Assembly: GCA_964392415.1 (NCBI GenBank)
Contig: CAYMPL010000017.1
Coordinates: forward strand, 1-29,638
Source: CAYJMQ01 sp964392415
Lineage (GTDB): Bacteria > Bdellovibrionota > JACOXK01 > 2-02-FULL-40-11
Direction: 5' to 3'
DNA: 29,638 bases
A program made the translations under genes and the position numbers. Below are positions 16,235 through 23,581 of this stretch, piece after piece. The first letter of the stretch is position 1. Each line of letters opens with the position of its first letter. Below the pieces are notes generated by a model. That model was given only the letters and a program-made list of their open reading frames with translations, searched no databases and was not told the DNA's origin.

Positions 16235-16270
16235 ATAATGCCAGCATTAAAGCCATATGTCAATATGGCT
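16235..16270 (-). promoter_or_regulatory. vapBC promoter with overlapping operator dyad
   Basis: On the minus strand a perfect -35 TTGACA (16258-16263), a 17-bp spacer and -10 CATTAT (16235-16240). The -35 lies inside a perfect inverted repeat, AGCCATAT-GTCA-ATATGGCT (16251-16270). An RHH dimer bound there would exclude RNA polymerase, the usual autoregulation of toxin-antitoxin operons. The predicted transcription start coincides with the vapB ATG. Confidence 0.75.
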
Positions 16271-16358
16271 ATAGGACAGGTAGTGCTCGGTATCTTGGGA
16301 AGAATCAGAGAATATTTCTCGATTTCAGATTCTCTCCAAAATGACCTCAAATAAAGGG

Positions 16359-16436
16359 TGGCGTCCCCTACGGGATTTGAACCCGTGTTACCTCCGTGAA
16401 AGGGAGGTGTCCTGGACCGGGCTAGACGAAGGGGAC
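16359..16436 (-). tRNA. tRNA-Glu (anticodon TTC), CCA encoded
   Basis: The minus strand folds as a cloverleaf. The acceptor GTCCCCT pairs with AGGGGAC, the anticodon stem CCTCC/GGAGG encloses the loop CTTTCAC (anticodon TTC), and the T arm is ACGGG-TTCAAAT-CCCGT. The discriminator is G and the terminal CCA is encoded (16359-16361). It lies 25 bp downstream of tRNA-Lys in the same direction, so both probably share one transcript. Confidence 0.95.
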
Positions 16437-16461
16437 ATAAATCCTATACTTCTTAGTACCC

Positions 16462-16534
16462 TGAGCCGTGTTGGACTCGAACCAACGACCCTCTCCTTAA
16501 AAGGGAGATGCTCTACCAACTGAGCTAACGGCCC
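16462..16534 (-). tRNA. tRNA-Lys (anticodon TTT), CCA not encoded
   Basis: The acceptor GGGCCGT pairs with ACGGCTC (one G-U), the D arm is GCTCAGTTGGTAGAGC, the anticodon stem TCTCC/GGAGA encloses CTTTTAA (anticodon TTT), and the T arm is GTTGG-TTCGAGT-CCAAC. The discriminator is A, followed by GGG, so CCA must be added after transcription, unlike the neighbouring tRNA-Glu. Confidence 0.96.
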
Positions 16535-16555
16535 CTAACAAAAAACCAAAAATTT

Positions 16556-16584
16556 TTTATATTCAATTGAGAGACGTGTGTCAA
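16556..16584 (-). promoter_or_regulatory. Strong promoter for the tRNA-Lys/tRNA-Glu transcript
   Basis: TTGACA (16579-16584), a 17-bp spacer and TATAAA (16556-16561) on the minus strand, the best promoter match in the window. The predicted start leaves a leader of about 15 bases before tRNA-Lys. The TGA inside the -35 box is also the stop codon of the upstream glycosyltransferase gene (16581-16583). Confidence 0.8.
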
Positions 16585-17372
16585 CGCTCTTTAACGCACA
16601 TCGATTGTTTATTCTGTTTCATCTCCCAGTATTTTGCGTAACTTAAAATCTGATAAAGGCCGGCCATCAGGGCGACTGCAAAACCGACAAATCCGTCTTT
16701 ATATCCCTTCTTTAAGATCCATGAACGAAAAAAACGATCAACCGTTCTTCGAAGCGCGTGTGACAAGGTCATCTCCCTTCCGGTCCGAAACCATTTTTTC
16801 GCCTCCAGTGTCGTCTGATGGTTTAATTTCAAAACAAAATCAGAAAAATCTTTATAGGAATAATGAATAATATCCCCTTTTAAGGGCTCCACAGGGCCAT
16901 CCATTACCGCCACCGGATGAACCTCTTCTTCTTTAAATAAAAATCGATCCTTTCTAAACATCTTAAGAACCGGATAGGTGTACCACCCCCCGTATCGAAC
17001 CCAATAATCTTTAATATAATTTCTCCTTAACATCGAATAACCATTGATAGAGGGGTTATCTTGGACCACCACCCTTTTTATTTCTTCAGACAATTCGGGA
17101 GTCATCCGTTCATCGGCATCGAGGCTCAAAACCCACTTTTCCTTTGCAAGCGAATAACCGTAGTTTCTGTGACGTCCTTCCACATCCATTGCCCGCTCAA
17201 AAAAACGAGCCTGATATTTTTCAGCGACAACCTTTGTCTGATCGGCGCTGCAATCATCTAAAATCACAATGTCTGATGCCCATGAAACCGATCGTAAACA
17301 GTCTTCGAGGCGTTTCTCTTCGTTCTTCGTAAGAATCACGACTGAAAGGGGATATTTCTCAAGTTCTGACAT
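16581..17372 (-). CDS. GT2 glycosyltransferase, WaaE/KdtX-like
   Basis: Family 2 glycosyltransferase of 263 residues. It begins with LSVVILTKNEEKRLEDCLRSV, then the nucleotide-binding pair D39-D40 in VILDDCSADQT, the metal motif DADE (85-88) and the acceptor-region sequence RRNYIKDYWVRYGGWYTYPVLKMFRK. This pattern is typical of the WaaE/KdtX beta-1,4-glucosyltransferases that act on the LPS inner core. A hydrophobic, amphipathic C-terminal stretch (VGFAVALMAGLYQILSYAKYW) may dock it on the membrane. No Shine-Dalgarno sequence is seen at the ATG. It stands alone on the minus strand, diverging from the methyltransferase gene. The exact sugar is unknown. Confidence 0.88.
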   Translation of the reverse strand: MSELEKYPLSVVILTKNEEKRLEDCLRSVSWASDIVILDDCSADQTKVVAEKYQARFFERAMDVEGRHRNYGYSLAKEKWVLSLDADERMTPELSEEIKRVVVQDNPSINGYSMLRRNYIKDYWVRYGGWYTYPVLKMFRKDRFLFKEEEVHPVAVMDGPVEPLKGDIIHYSYKDFSDFVLKLNHQTTLEAKKWFRTGREMTLSHALRRTVDRFFRSWILKKGYKDGFVGFAVALMAGLYQILSYAKYWEMKQNKQSMCVKER

Positions 17373-17435
17373 AGTTAAAATAGCTTTTTGCTATCAGACT
17401 TCTGAATCAGCGTCAATCAGTTCCCCTTTCCATCC

Positions 17436-17464
17436 TTGACACTTTCGTCTCTCTCACATAAAGC
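17436..17464 (+). promoter_or_regulatory. Candidate promoter for the methyltransferase gene
   Basis: A perfect TTGACA (17436-17441), a 17-bp spacer and a weak -10 TAAAGC (17459-17464). It lies in front of the ATG at 17484 and would lie inside the coding sequence if the TTG at 17436 were the start, which argues for the later start. Confidence 0.4.
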
Positions 17465-17483
17465 GACTCTTCTGGGGATGGGA

Positions 17484-18206
17484 ATGGAATACACTGCCTG
17501 CAACCTATGTGAAAGCGATGACATGATCGTTATCTACCAGAGGATCGACTTAAGAGTCGTCCGCTGCCGTCTCTGCGGTTTGAGTTACCTGAATCCTCGC
17601 CTCTTGAGCGACGATCTTCGGGATAAATATAGCCATGACTATTCCGCAGGCTACATCGCAAAAGAAAAATCGAAGAAAAAACGCGCCAAAAAGATTATAA
17701 AAAATATCCTTCGACACAAAAGGAGCGGGAATTTTCTCGATATCGGCTGCTCCGCCGGATTCATTCTAAACGAAGCCCGGGAACGGGGGTTTGAAGCGTA
17801 TGGTGTTGATATCTCCCCTCTCGGTCTTAAGCATGCCAAAGAGGTCATAAAATTGAATGTGTTTGAAGGCTATCTTGAGCAGGCGGGATTTTCAGATGAT
17901 TTTTTCGATGTCATCACCCTTTATAATCTGATCGAGCATATCCCGGATCCAACACAGTTTCTAAAAGAAATCGCGCGTATTGCTAAATATGGCGCGCTGA
18001 TTGAGATCTGGACGCCGGATATTGGCCACTGGAATGCAAAGCTCAAAAGAGAGCGGTGGAAAAATATTTTTCCGGAACATCTCTACTACTTTACAAAAGA
18101 AACCATGCAAAAGATGCTTGAAAAATCAGGACTGGCCCTCTTTAAAAATCAATTTACATTGAAAGATGGTTTAAAAATTTATGCTTCCAAAGATGGGAAA
18201 ATATAA
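17484..18206 (+). CDS. Class I SAM-dependent methyltransferase with N-terminal zinc-ribbon-like motif
   Basis: Methyltransferase of 240 residues. The N-terminus has two CxxC pairs (C6-C9, C28-C31, in CNLC and CRLC followed by GLSYLNP), which probably bind zinc. Then follow the SAM motif FLDIGCSAG (84-92), the acidic VDIS that binds the SAM ribose, and YNLIEHIPDP, typical of motif IV in Methyltransf_23-type enzymes. Such proteins often sit in polysaccharide clusters and methylate sugars or lipid-linked glycans, which fits the neighbouring GT2 gene (inference). I chose the ATG at 17484 because GGGG lies 6 bases upstream. An ATG at 17478 and a TTG at 17436 are possible but less well supported. 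Confidence 0.82.
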   Translation: MEYTACNLCESDDMIVIYQRIDLRVVRCRLCGLSYLNPRLLSDDLRDKYSHDYSAGYIAKEKSKKKRAKKIIKNILRHKRSGNFLDIGCSAGFILNEARERGFEAYGVDISPLGLKHAKEVIKLNVFEGYLEQAGFSDDFFDVITLYNLIEHIPDPTQFLKEIARIAKYGALIEIWTPDIGHWNAKLKRERWKNIFPEHLYYFTKETMQKMLEKSGLALFKNQFTLKDGLKIYASKDGKI

Positions 18207-18213
18207 GGGGGCA

Positions 18214-19506
18214 TTACTTAAACACCACCTGCTCTCTTGACGGACCAACAGAAATCATCTTTATCGGAACACCGAGCATCGCTTCAATCGTTTGAATATA
18301 TTTTTTGGCAGGCGCCGGAAGCGCTTCAAACGTTCTTGCCGAAGTAAGATCTTCCTGCCAGCCGGAGAGGGTTTCATAGACCGGCTCGACCCCTTCAAGC
18401 AGATCGCTATCCGAAGGATAGCGCTGCAACAACGCCCCGCGATGCCGATAGGCGGTGCAGATCATGATCTGACCCAAGCCGCTCAGCACATCGAGTTTCA
18501 TGATCGAAAGCGTGGTCACGCCTGAAATCTGGATCGCGTATTTGAGCGCGACAAGATCGAGCCAACCACAGCGGCGGCGGCGTCCCGTCGTTGTTCCAAA
18601 CTCATGCCCCTTTTTTTGAAGATAGTCACCGATATTATCTTTCAGATCTGCCGGCAGCTCTGTCGGAAAAGGACCGGTTCCAACCCGTGTGGTATAGGCC
18701 TTGAACACACCTAAAATTTCTCCAATATCTTTCGGACTCACGCCTGCACCGCTTGAGACCGCTCCGGCCACCGTATTGGAAGAGGTGACAAAGGGATAGG
18801 TACCATGATCGATATCCAAAAGAACCCCCTGCGCCCCTTCAAAAAGAATCTTTTTATTTTCTAAAATCGCTTGAGCCAGAACAGAGGAGGTATCACCCAC
18901 ATACATTTTCAGGCGTTCGGCATAGCCATAATATTCGTCAACCAGTTTATCTAGTGACAAGGGTTTCTTTTTGAAATAATTCACCAATAAGAAATTTTTC
19001 TCATCCAAAATAGGCTCAAGCTTCCGCTTGAGCCGATACTTATCCAAAAGATCACTCACCCGAATCCCTTGGCGTGAAACCTTGTCTGCGTAAGCGGGAC
19101 CAATGCCGCGACCGGTGGTCCCGATTTTTGTTTTTGATGCGTCATTCTCGCGCGCAATATCAATCAATCGATGATACGGCATAATGACATGGGCATTTTC
19201 ACTGATCAAAAGATTCTCATCATTTTTCAGAAATCCTTTTTCTTTGAGATGTATAATCTCTTCAAGACAAATCTTTGGATCAACGACAACTCCATTTGCA
19301 ATCAGGCATTTTGTCCGGCTGTGCAAAATGCCTGATGGAATCAGATGAAGAAAAAAACTTTGTCCATCGACAACAACGGTATGACCTGCGTTGTTCCCCC
19401 CTTGAAAGCGAACAACGAGATCGCTCTCTTCGGCAAGCAAATCGACGATTTTGCCTTTTCCCTCGTCCCCCCACTGAACCCCAACAACCACCCTGCTATT
19501 CGTCAT
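18214..19506 (-). CDS. purA: Adenylosuccinate synthetase
   Basis: GTP-dependent enzyme that joins IMP and aspartate in the first committed step to AMP, cytoplasmic, 430 residues (full length). The start MTNSRVVVGVQWGDEGKGKIVD holds the GTP/IMP loop with D14, and H42 in NNAGHTVV is the second catalytic residue. IGTTGRGIGPAYADK and VTSSNTVAGAVSSGAGV are also diagnostic. The ATG at 19506 has AGGAG upstream and begins one base after the hisZ stop, so it is the last gene of a minus-strand operon. The 3' end is only 7 bp from the converging methyltransferase gene, with no room for a classical terminator. Two small perfect hairpins lie within the gene. Confidence 0.97.
   Translation of the reverse strand: MTNSRVVVGVQWGDEGKGKIVDLLAEESDLVVRFQGGNNAGHTVVVDGQSFFLHLIPSGILHSRTKCLIANGVVVDPKICLEEIIHLKEKGFLKNDENLLISENAHVIMPYHRLIDIARENDASKTKIGTTGRGIGPAYADKVSRQGIRVSDLLDKYRLKRKLEPILDEKNFLLVNYFKKKPLSLDKLVDEYYGYAERLKMYVGDTSSVLAQAILENKKILFEGAQGVLLDIDHGTYPFVTSSNTVAGAVSSGAGVSPKDIGEILGVFKAYTTRVGTGPFPTELPADLKDNIGDYLQKKGHEFGTTTGRRRRCGWLDLVALKYAIQISGVTTLSIMKLDVLSGLGQIMICTAYRHRGALLQRYPSDSDLLEGVEPVYETLSGWQEDLTSARTFEALPAPAKKYIQTIEAMLGVPIKMISVGPSREQVVFK
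18405..18423 (-). repeat. Small hairpin with UUCG-type loop inside purA
   Basis: Perfect eight-base arms CGCTATCC/GGATAGCG flank three bases. On the coding strand the loop reads C-TTCG-G, the very stable UUCG tetraloop, so the mRNA would fold strongly here. It encodes RYPSDSD, so it may simply follow from codon choice. Confidence 0.6.
19013..19034. repeat. Perfect hairpin inside purA
   Basis: Nine-base arms GGCTCAAGC and GCTTGAGCC around TTCC. It encodes RLKRKLEP. It is shorter than the palindromes at 8496, 10010 and 22586 but of the same kind. Confidence 0.7.
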
Positions 19507-19507
19507 T

Positions 19508-20617
19508 TTAACTCCTGGTTAACCCCTGATCTCTTTCCAGACGTTTGTGATAGCGAAGCAGCTTATTAAAACCTGACTTCTTATCAAAAATTTCCGTAAT
19601 CGATACCTTCGTTCCAATATTATCAACCACATCAATGAGCTTCACTTCGTTAATGGCAACATCTTCATCCCCCACAATTAAAAGATTGATAACCCCTGAA
19701 TGAGCGGCATACCGAGTCAATTCTTCTTTCGAACGATCCGAATAGTCGAGAGCGACCGAATAGCCATGCTCCCGAAGAACTTTTATGATCTCACATGTCC
19801 CCTTTCGGCTCCCCTTCCGGTTTATCACCAAAAAATCGATTTTCGAGGAAGGAGGCAGATCTCCAAATTTTTGGACTGTCTCTAAAAACTGACGAAGATC
19901 AAATGAAAAACCGGTGGTTTCCAGCCCTCCCCTTTTTCTTCTTCTGCCTTTTATAATATCGTAAGAACCATCCACAGTTTCCATTTTAAACCACAATGAA
20001 TCGACGATGTCAGAAGAAGAAAAAGGGGAGCTAAGATCATAAAAAATTAAATCCTTGTATCCAAATTCCCGAATCCATTTCGTAAGTCTCTTGAATGAAT
20101 CAATTCCGGATTTCAAAGACTCATCTGTCGAATCGCTATCAAACTGATCCAAAAATGCCTCCCCCTCTCCTATCAGAGGGTTTCCAGCCATCAAAATCTT
20201 TCCATGCCCCAGCACCAGACGAAAATCCCGGATACCGTTACATTTTAAAATCTCAAGCGCCATCGAAATGACCTCAGCCTCTCCCAGACAAAGCGGCGCC
20301 CCTACACATTCGACCCCCATTTCATCGCTTTCCATGGGTTGGCCAGAAGCGGCCCCCCGCACGATATTGCCGCCATACCAGATTCGAACCGGAAGCTCCT
20401 CCTTGGAAAAACGATCCTCCATTAAATAAAGCGCTTCTAAAAAAAGACTATCTCGAATGGTTGAAGATGCGTGTGAAAAAAGGGATGGGATCACGGCAAG
20501 ATATCCCCATTTGCGAAAGATTTCTTCGACTGATCTTGAAAGATCGATCAGCCGGCCTGCGGCAGGTGGAAAGAGATCCGGGGATGAAGATCGTTCAAAT
20601 GAGAGGATCTGACTCAT
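19508..20617 (-). CDS. hisZ: HisZ-like ATP phosphoribosyltransferase regulatory subunit, with diverged motifs
   Basis: HisRS-paralogue of 369 residues. The class II synthetase-like body starts PDLFPPAAGRLIDLSRSVEEIFRKWGYLAVIPSLF in family style. YGGNIVRG and GVECVGAPLCLGEAEVISMALEIL correspond to motif 2 and the following helix. The C-terminal region (IDFLVINRKG to SVALDYSDRSKEEL) looks like an anticodon-binding-type domain. HisZ activates short-form HisG in histidine synthesis; hisG is not in the window. Where HisRS/HisZ normally have a YYTG-type motif and GGRYD, this protein has PFSSSDIVDSLWF and KGRRRKRGG. Those two stretches coincide exactly with the arms of a 20-bp inverted repeat. It overlaps serA by 4 bp and precedes purA. 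It could also be a repurposed HisRS-like protein. Confidence 0.72.
   Translation of the reverse strand: MSQILSFERSSSPDLFPPAAGRLIDLSRSVEEIFRKWGYLAVIPSLFSHASSTIRDSLFLEALYLMEDRFSKEELPVRIWYGGNIVRGAASGQPMESDEMGVECVGAPLCLGEAEVISMALEILKCNGIRDFRLVLGHGKILMAGNPLIGEGEAFLDQFDSDSTDESLKSGIDSFKRLTKWIREFGYKDLIFYDLSSPFSSSDIVDSLWFKMETVDGSYDIIKGRRRKRGGLETTGFSFDLRQFLETVQKFGDLPPSSKIDFLVINRKGSRKGTCEIIKVLREHGYSVALDYSDRSKEELTRYAAHSGVINLLIVGDEDVAINEVKLIDVVDNIGTKVSITEIFDKKSGFNKLLRYHKRLERDQGLTRS
19927..20030. repeat. Perfect 20-bp inverted repeat with 64-bp spacer inside hisZ
   Basis: CTCCCCTTTTTCTTCTTCTG (19927-19946) and its exact reverse complement (20011-20030) bracket 64 bp of coding sequence. On the protein level the arms encode SPFSSSD and GRRRKRG. 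The arms are low in complexity, but a perfect 20-bp match at this spacing is not expected by chance. Confidence 0.92.
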
Positions 20618-22200
20618 AGAGCAAGTTGCCTGACCTCTATCATCAGAGGCAAAGCCAAAAGTTCTCGGAGTATATCAGCATTGGCAGGCGAGTCAATATT
20701 TATGAGGACAAGCGCCTCACCTGTGCCTTTATCGAGGCTAAGGTGGAGGCGGGAAATATTGATCTTGTTCCTCCCCAGGATCGTGCCAAGATGACCGATA
20801 ACCCCCGGTTTATCCCAATTTCTAACATAAAGAATATTCCCCTCTGGTGAAGCTTCCAGACGAAATTTTCCAATCTGGACAATCCGCGGTTCATTCCCAT
20901 TAAAGACCGTTCCGGAAATCATCAGGGAGCTTGTCTTTGATCGAACGATCACCGATATCAGATTTGTAAACTCATGGGAGTGGGAAGAGGTCGTCGCTTT
21001 GATGTCGATGCCGCGCTGCTGCGCGATGAAGAGCGCATTCACCTGATTGACCGATTTTTCAAGATGCTCTGCCAAAAATCCGGCAACAACCGCGTGGGTC
21101 AATGGCGCTAGATTGTGGGATGTGATCTCTCCCGCATATTCGATCTCAATCGCCCGCAGCCCGTCGCCAGCCAAAAGCTGGGCCTGAAATGCCCCTATTT
21201 TTTCTGAGAGCTCTAAATACGGGCGCAGAAGATCTCTCAATTCAGGGGACATCGACGGGAGATTCACCGCGTTTCTTACAATCCCCTGTTTAAAAAAACC
21301 GACGATCTGCTCTGCCGTCTCAATCCCAACCTTCATCTGAGCCTCATCGGTTGCCGCCCCCAGATGGGGTGTGCAGATCACGCGGTCCAACGTAAAAAGG
21401 GGATGCTCGCCTGGCGGCTCTTTTTCAAAGACATCAAGCGCCGCCCCTGAAAGCCTTCCTTCCCGCAGCGCATCGTATAAATCCATTTCATTTACAATGC
21501 CGCCGCGCGCGCATTGCACGAGGAGCGCCCCCTTTTTCATTTTGGAGAGGGTTTCCTTATTGATCATGTTTTTTGTTTGGGGGGTCAGCGGCAGGTGAAC
21601 CGTCACAAAATCGGCCTGCGAAAGCAGTTCATCAAGACCAACGAGCGTAACAGACATTTTCTGAGCCGCTTCCAAAGATATGAATGGGTCATATGCCATC
21701 ACGCGCATATGAAGCCCAAGCGCGCGATCTGCAACAACGCGTCCGACATTGCCAAGCCCGAGCACACCGAGCGTCTTTCCAAATACCTCCACCCCTGTAA
21801 ATTTTTTCTTCGCCCACTCCCCCCCTTTCAGACTGGCTGTGGCCTGGGGAATATGCCGACAAAGCGAAAGGAGCATCGATATCGTATGCTCGGCGGTTGT
21901 AATAATATTTCCGGAAGGGGCATTCATGACCACAACTCCTCGTTGCGTCGCCGCCTTCACATCAATATTATCGACGCCAATCCCCGCGCGTATAACCAGT
22001 TTCAACCGCTCTGCCCTTTCCAAAACCTCAGCGGTCACTTTGGTTTCAGACCGGATCGTCATTGCGTCGTATTGCGGAATAATTTCCAGCAGACGTCCCG
22101 AAGTCAACCCAGTCTGAACATCGATATCGAACCCCTTTTCTTTCGAAAGAAGCTCAATCCCTTTCGATGACAAATTTTCACAGACAAGAACACGAATCAT
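20614..22200 (-). CDS. serA: D-3-phosphoglycerate dehydrogenase, long form with ACT domain
   Basis: First enzyme of serine synthesis, oxidising 3-phosphoglycerate with NAD in the cytoplasm. At 528 residues it is the long type with an intervening domain and a C-terminal ACT domain (about 455-528, GNILYVRNWDKPGVIGHLGTIL) that binds serine for feedback control. The Rossmann motif is GLGNVG (148-153), the substrate/catalytic arginine is R232 in ARGGIVNE, and the catalytic histidine is H279 in CTPHLGAAT. It follows the class V aminotransferase by 30 bp and overlaps hisZ by 4 bp. The aminotransferase and this enzyme perform consecutive steps, so the operon covers serine synthesis. Confidence 0.97.
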   Translation of the reverse strand: MIRVLVCENLSSKGIELLSKEKGFDIDVQTGLTSGRLLEIIPQYDAMTIRSETKVTAEVLERAERLKLVIRAGIGVDNIDVKAATQRGVVVMNAPSGNIITTAEHTISMLLSLCRHIPQATASLKGGEWAKKKFTGVEVFGKTLGVLGLGNVGRVVADRALGLHMRVMAYDPFISLEAAQKMSVTLVGLDELLSQADFVTVHLPLTPQTKNMINKETLSKMKKGALLVQCARGGIVNEMDLYDALREGRLSGAALDVFEKEPPGEHPLFTLDRVICTPHLGAATDEAQMKVGIETAEQIVGFFKQGIVRNAVNLPSMSPELRDLLRPYLELSEKIGAFQAQLLAGDGLRAIEIEYAGEITSHNLAPLTHAVVAGFLAEHLEKSVNQVNALFIAQQRGIDIKATTSSHSHEFTNLISVIVRSKTSSLMISGTVFNGNEPRIVQIGKFRLEASPEGNILYVRNWDKPGVIGHLGTILGRNKINISRLHLSLDKGTGEALVLINIDSPANADILRELLALPLMIEVRQLAL

Positions 22201-22230
22201 ATTTTTTTACGCCAGTTTTTATGCCAGCTT

Positions 22231-23364
22231 TTATAATAGAAGGAGCCGCTCAAGCGCCTGAACCCCTTTCCCAAAAGGGATATTTGCCCCCTCCGATCGT
22301 AATACCTCCTCAAGCCCAGAAAACGCAGAAATGATATCAAATGCATCCAGATGCCCCATGCAGGAAATCCGGACAATCTTTCCGGTTAACTGATCCTGCC
22401 CCCCCGCAATATAAATCCGATGCTTCTCTTTGAGTTGTGACACAATACGCTTTCCATCCACATTTTCGGGAACACAGATAGAAACCAACCCATGACTCGG
22501 CCGTTTGGAAAAAAGTTCCAATTCCAGCGCTTGAACAGCCGACCGCATCGCGTTAGACATTTTTTCATAATGAGAAAAAATCTTCTCCTTCGTTTTTTTC
22601 TGAAAAAAACGAAGGACTTCTCTTAAACCGATCATTAAGGATACCGCAGGCGTATAGGCTGTCTGATTTTTTTGAATCGATTTGAGCTCTTTGGAAAAAT
22701 CGAAATAATATTTAGGAAACAAAGATTTTTTTTGTTTCTCCCACGCCGATCGGCTGAGACAAACAAACGCAAGTCCGGGTGGAAGCATGAGTCCCTTTTG
22801 CGAACCCGAAACAACCACATCAACCCCCCAGCGATCCATCGGAAGCTCGGATATGCCAAGGTAGCTGATCGCATCGACAACCAAAAGGGTATCCCGCTCG
22901 CGGGTCACATTGGCAATTTCTTCAATTGGGAAATCGACCCCGGTCGATGTTTCACACGCCTGAAGAAAAACCCCCCGAATAGCCGTATCAGACAAAAGGC
23001 GCTCTCGAATCTGCTCCGCGGTCGGCGCCTCCCCCCAGGGGATATCGAGCGCCACAACCTGAAGTCCAAAAGCTTGAGCAATCTCCCCCCATCTCTGCCC
23101 AAATTTCCCGGCTCTGACAACGAGAACCTTCTCCTCACGAGAAAAGAGATTTGTCACCACCCCTTCCATCCCCCCCGTTCCAGAGGCTGCCAGGATTAAA
23201 ACCTCCTGCTCGGTCTCAAGGAGATACTTCAATCCCCCCCTGACTTCTTCCAACACCTTCATAAAGTCCCTGCTTCTGTGGTGGATGATCGGCTCAGACA
23301 TGGCTTTGAGAGCTTCGGGGAGAACAGGTGTCGGACCCGGGGTAAATAATCTTGTTTTTTCCAT
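22231..23364 (-). CDS. Class V aminotransferase, probable archaeal-type phosphoserine/serine aminotransferase
   Basis: PLP enzyme of 377 residues in the alanine-glyoxylate / serine-pyruvate aminotransferase group. It starts MEKTRLFTPGPTPVLPEAL, then IIHHRSRDF, the cofactor loop AASGTGGMEGVV, VVDAISYLG with D164, and the PLP lysine K190 in SGSQKGLMLPPGLAFV. The neighbour downstream is serA, and the usual SerC type is not in the window. It most likely makes phosphoserine in place of SerC, as shown for related archaeal and Thermotoga-type enzymes, but serine-glyoxylate or alanine-glyoxylate transamination is possible. A 31-nt perfect palindrome (22586-22616) lies within it. It opens the operon aminotransferase > serA > hisZ > purA. 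Confidence 0.87.
   Translation of the reverse strand: MEKTRLFTPGPTPVLPEALKAMSEPIIHHRSRDFMKVLEEVRGGLKYLLETEQEVLILAASGTGGMEGVVTNLFSREEKVLVVRAGKFGQRWGEIAQAFGLQVVALDIPWGEAPTAEQIRERLLSDTAIRGVFLQACETSTGVDFPIEEIANVTRERDTLLVVDAISYLGISELPMDRWGVDVVVSGSQKGLMLPPGLAFVCLSRSAWEKQKKSLFPKYYFDFSKELKSIQKNQTAYTPAVSLMIGLREVLRFFQKKTKEKIFSHYEKMSNAMRSAVQALELELFSKRPSHGLVSICVPENVDGKRIVSQLKEKHRIYIAGGQDQLTGKIVRISCMGHLDAFDIISAFSGLEEVLRSEGANIPFGKGVQALERLLLL
22586..22616. repeat. Perfect 31-nt palindrome inside the aminotransferase gene
   Basis: Fifteen-base arms (TCCTTCGTTTTTTTC at 22586-22600 and its exact complement at 22602-22616) with a single base between. It encodes LRFFQKKTKEK. As RNA it would need a loop of several bases, leaving a stem of about 12 bp. 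Confidence 0.88.
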
Positions 23365-23374
23365 GATTTGACGA

Positions 23375-23404
23375 TCTATGCCATGCCGGAAGCGGGAATG
23401 TCAA
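23375..23404 (-). promoter_or_regulatory. Candidate promoter for the aminotransferase-serA-hisZ-purA operon
   Basis: On the minus strand a perfect TTGACA (23399-23404), an 18-bp spacer and a weak -10 CATAGA (23375-23380), 10 bases before the ATG at 23364. No Shine-Dalgarno sequence is visible. Confidence 0.4.
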
Positions 23405-23414
23405 GAAGCAGGCC

Positions 23415-23445
23415 AGATCCTTCGGGCTACGCCCTCAGGATGACA
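23415..23445. repeat. Hairpin element, single unit between genes
   Basis: ATCCT (23417-23421), TC, GGGC, TAC, GCCC, TC, AGGAT (23437-23441), GAC. It lies 50 bp upstream of the aminotransferase gene. On the plus strand a T-run (23460-23466) follows after 15 bases, too far for a classical terminator. The rest of 23446-23581 shows only TTGACA at 23486 and a TCAAG/CTTGA dyad near 23562. Confidence 0.85.
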
Positions 23446-23581
23446 AAGTGTTAGACATGTTTTTTTCACCTTTCCACATCAGGAATTGACATTTCCTCAA
23501 ATAATTCAAATAGATCAAAAAATAGGATTCCTGGTGTCGATTTTGCATGCCGGTTGTGTCAAGGGCTTGACCTAATCACTT

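Noticed and set aside
16309..16336. AGAGAAT/ATTCTCT inverted repeat downstream of tRNA-Glu as a terminator.
   Set aside because: The stem is weak, has a long loop, and no T-run follows on the tRNA strand.
16359..16534. tRNA genes as an attachment site for an integrated element carrying vapBC and the secreted protein.
   Set aside because: No integrase and no repeated copy of a tRNA 3' end was found in the window.
17436..17483. TTG start extending the methyltransferase by 16 residues.
   Set aside because: The TTG is part of a TTGACA promoter box. The ATG at 17484 has GGGG at the right distance, and homology-like sequence begins there.
23415..23467. Hairpin unit followed by TTTTTTT as a rho-independent terminator on the plus strand.
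   Set aside because: The T-run starts about 15 bases after the stem, and no plus-strand gene ends upstream of it.
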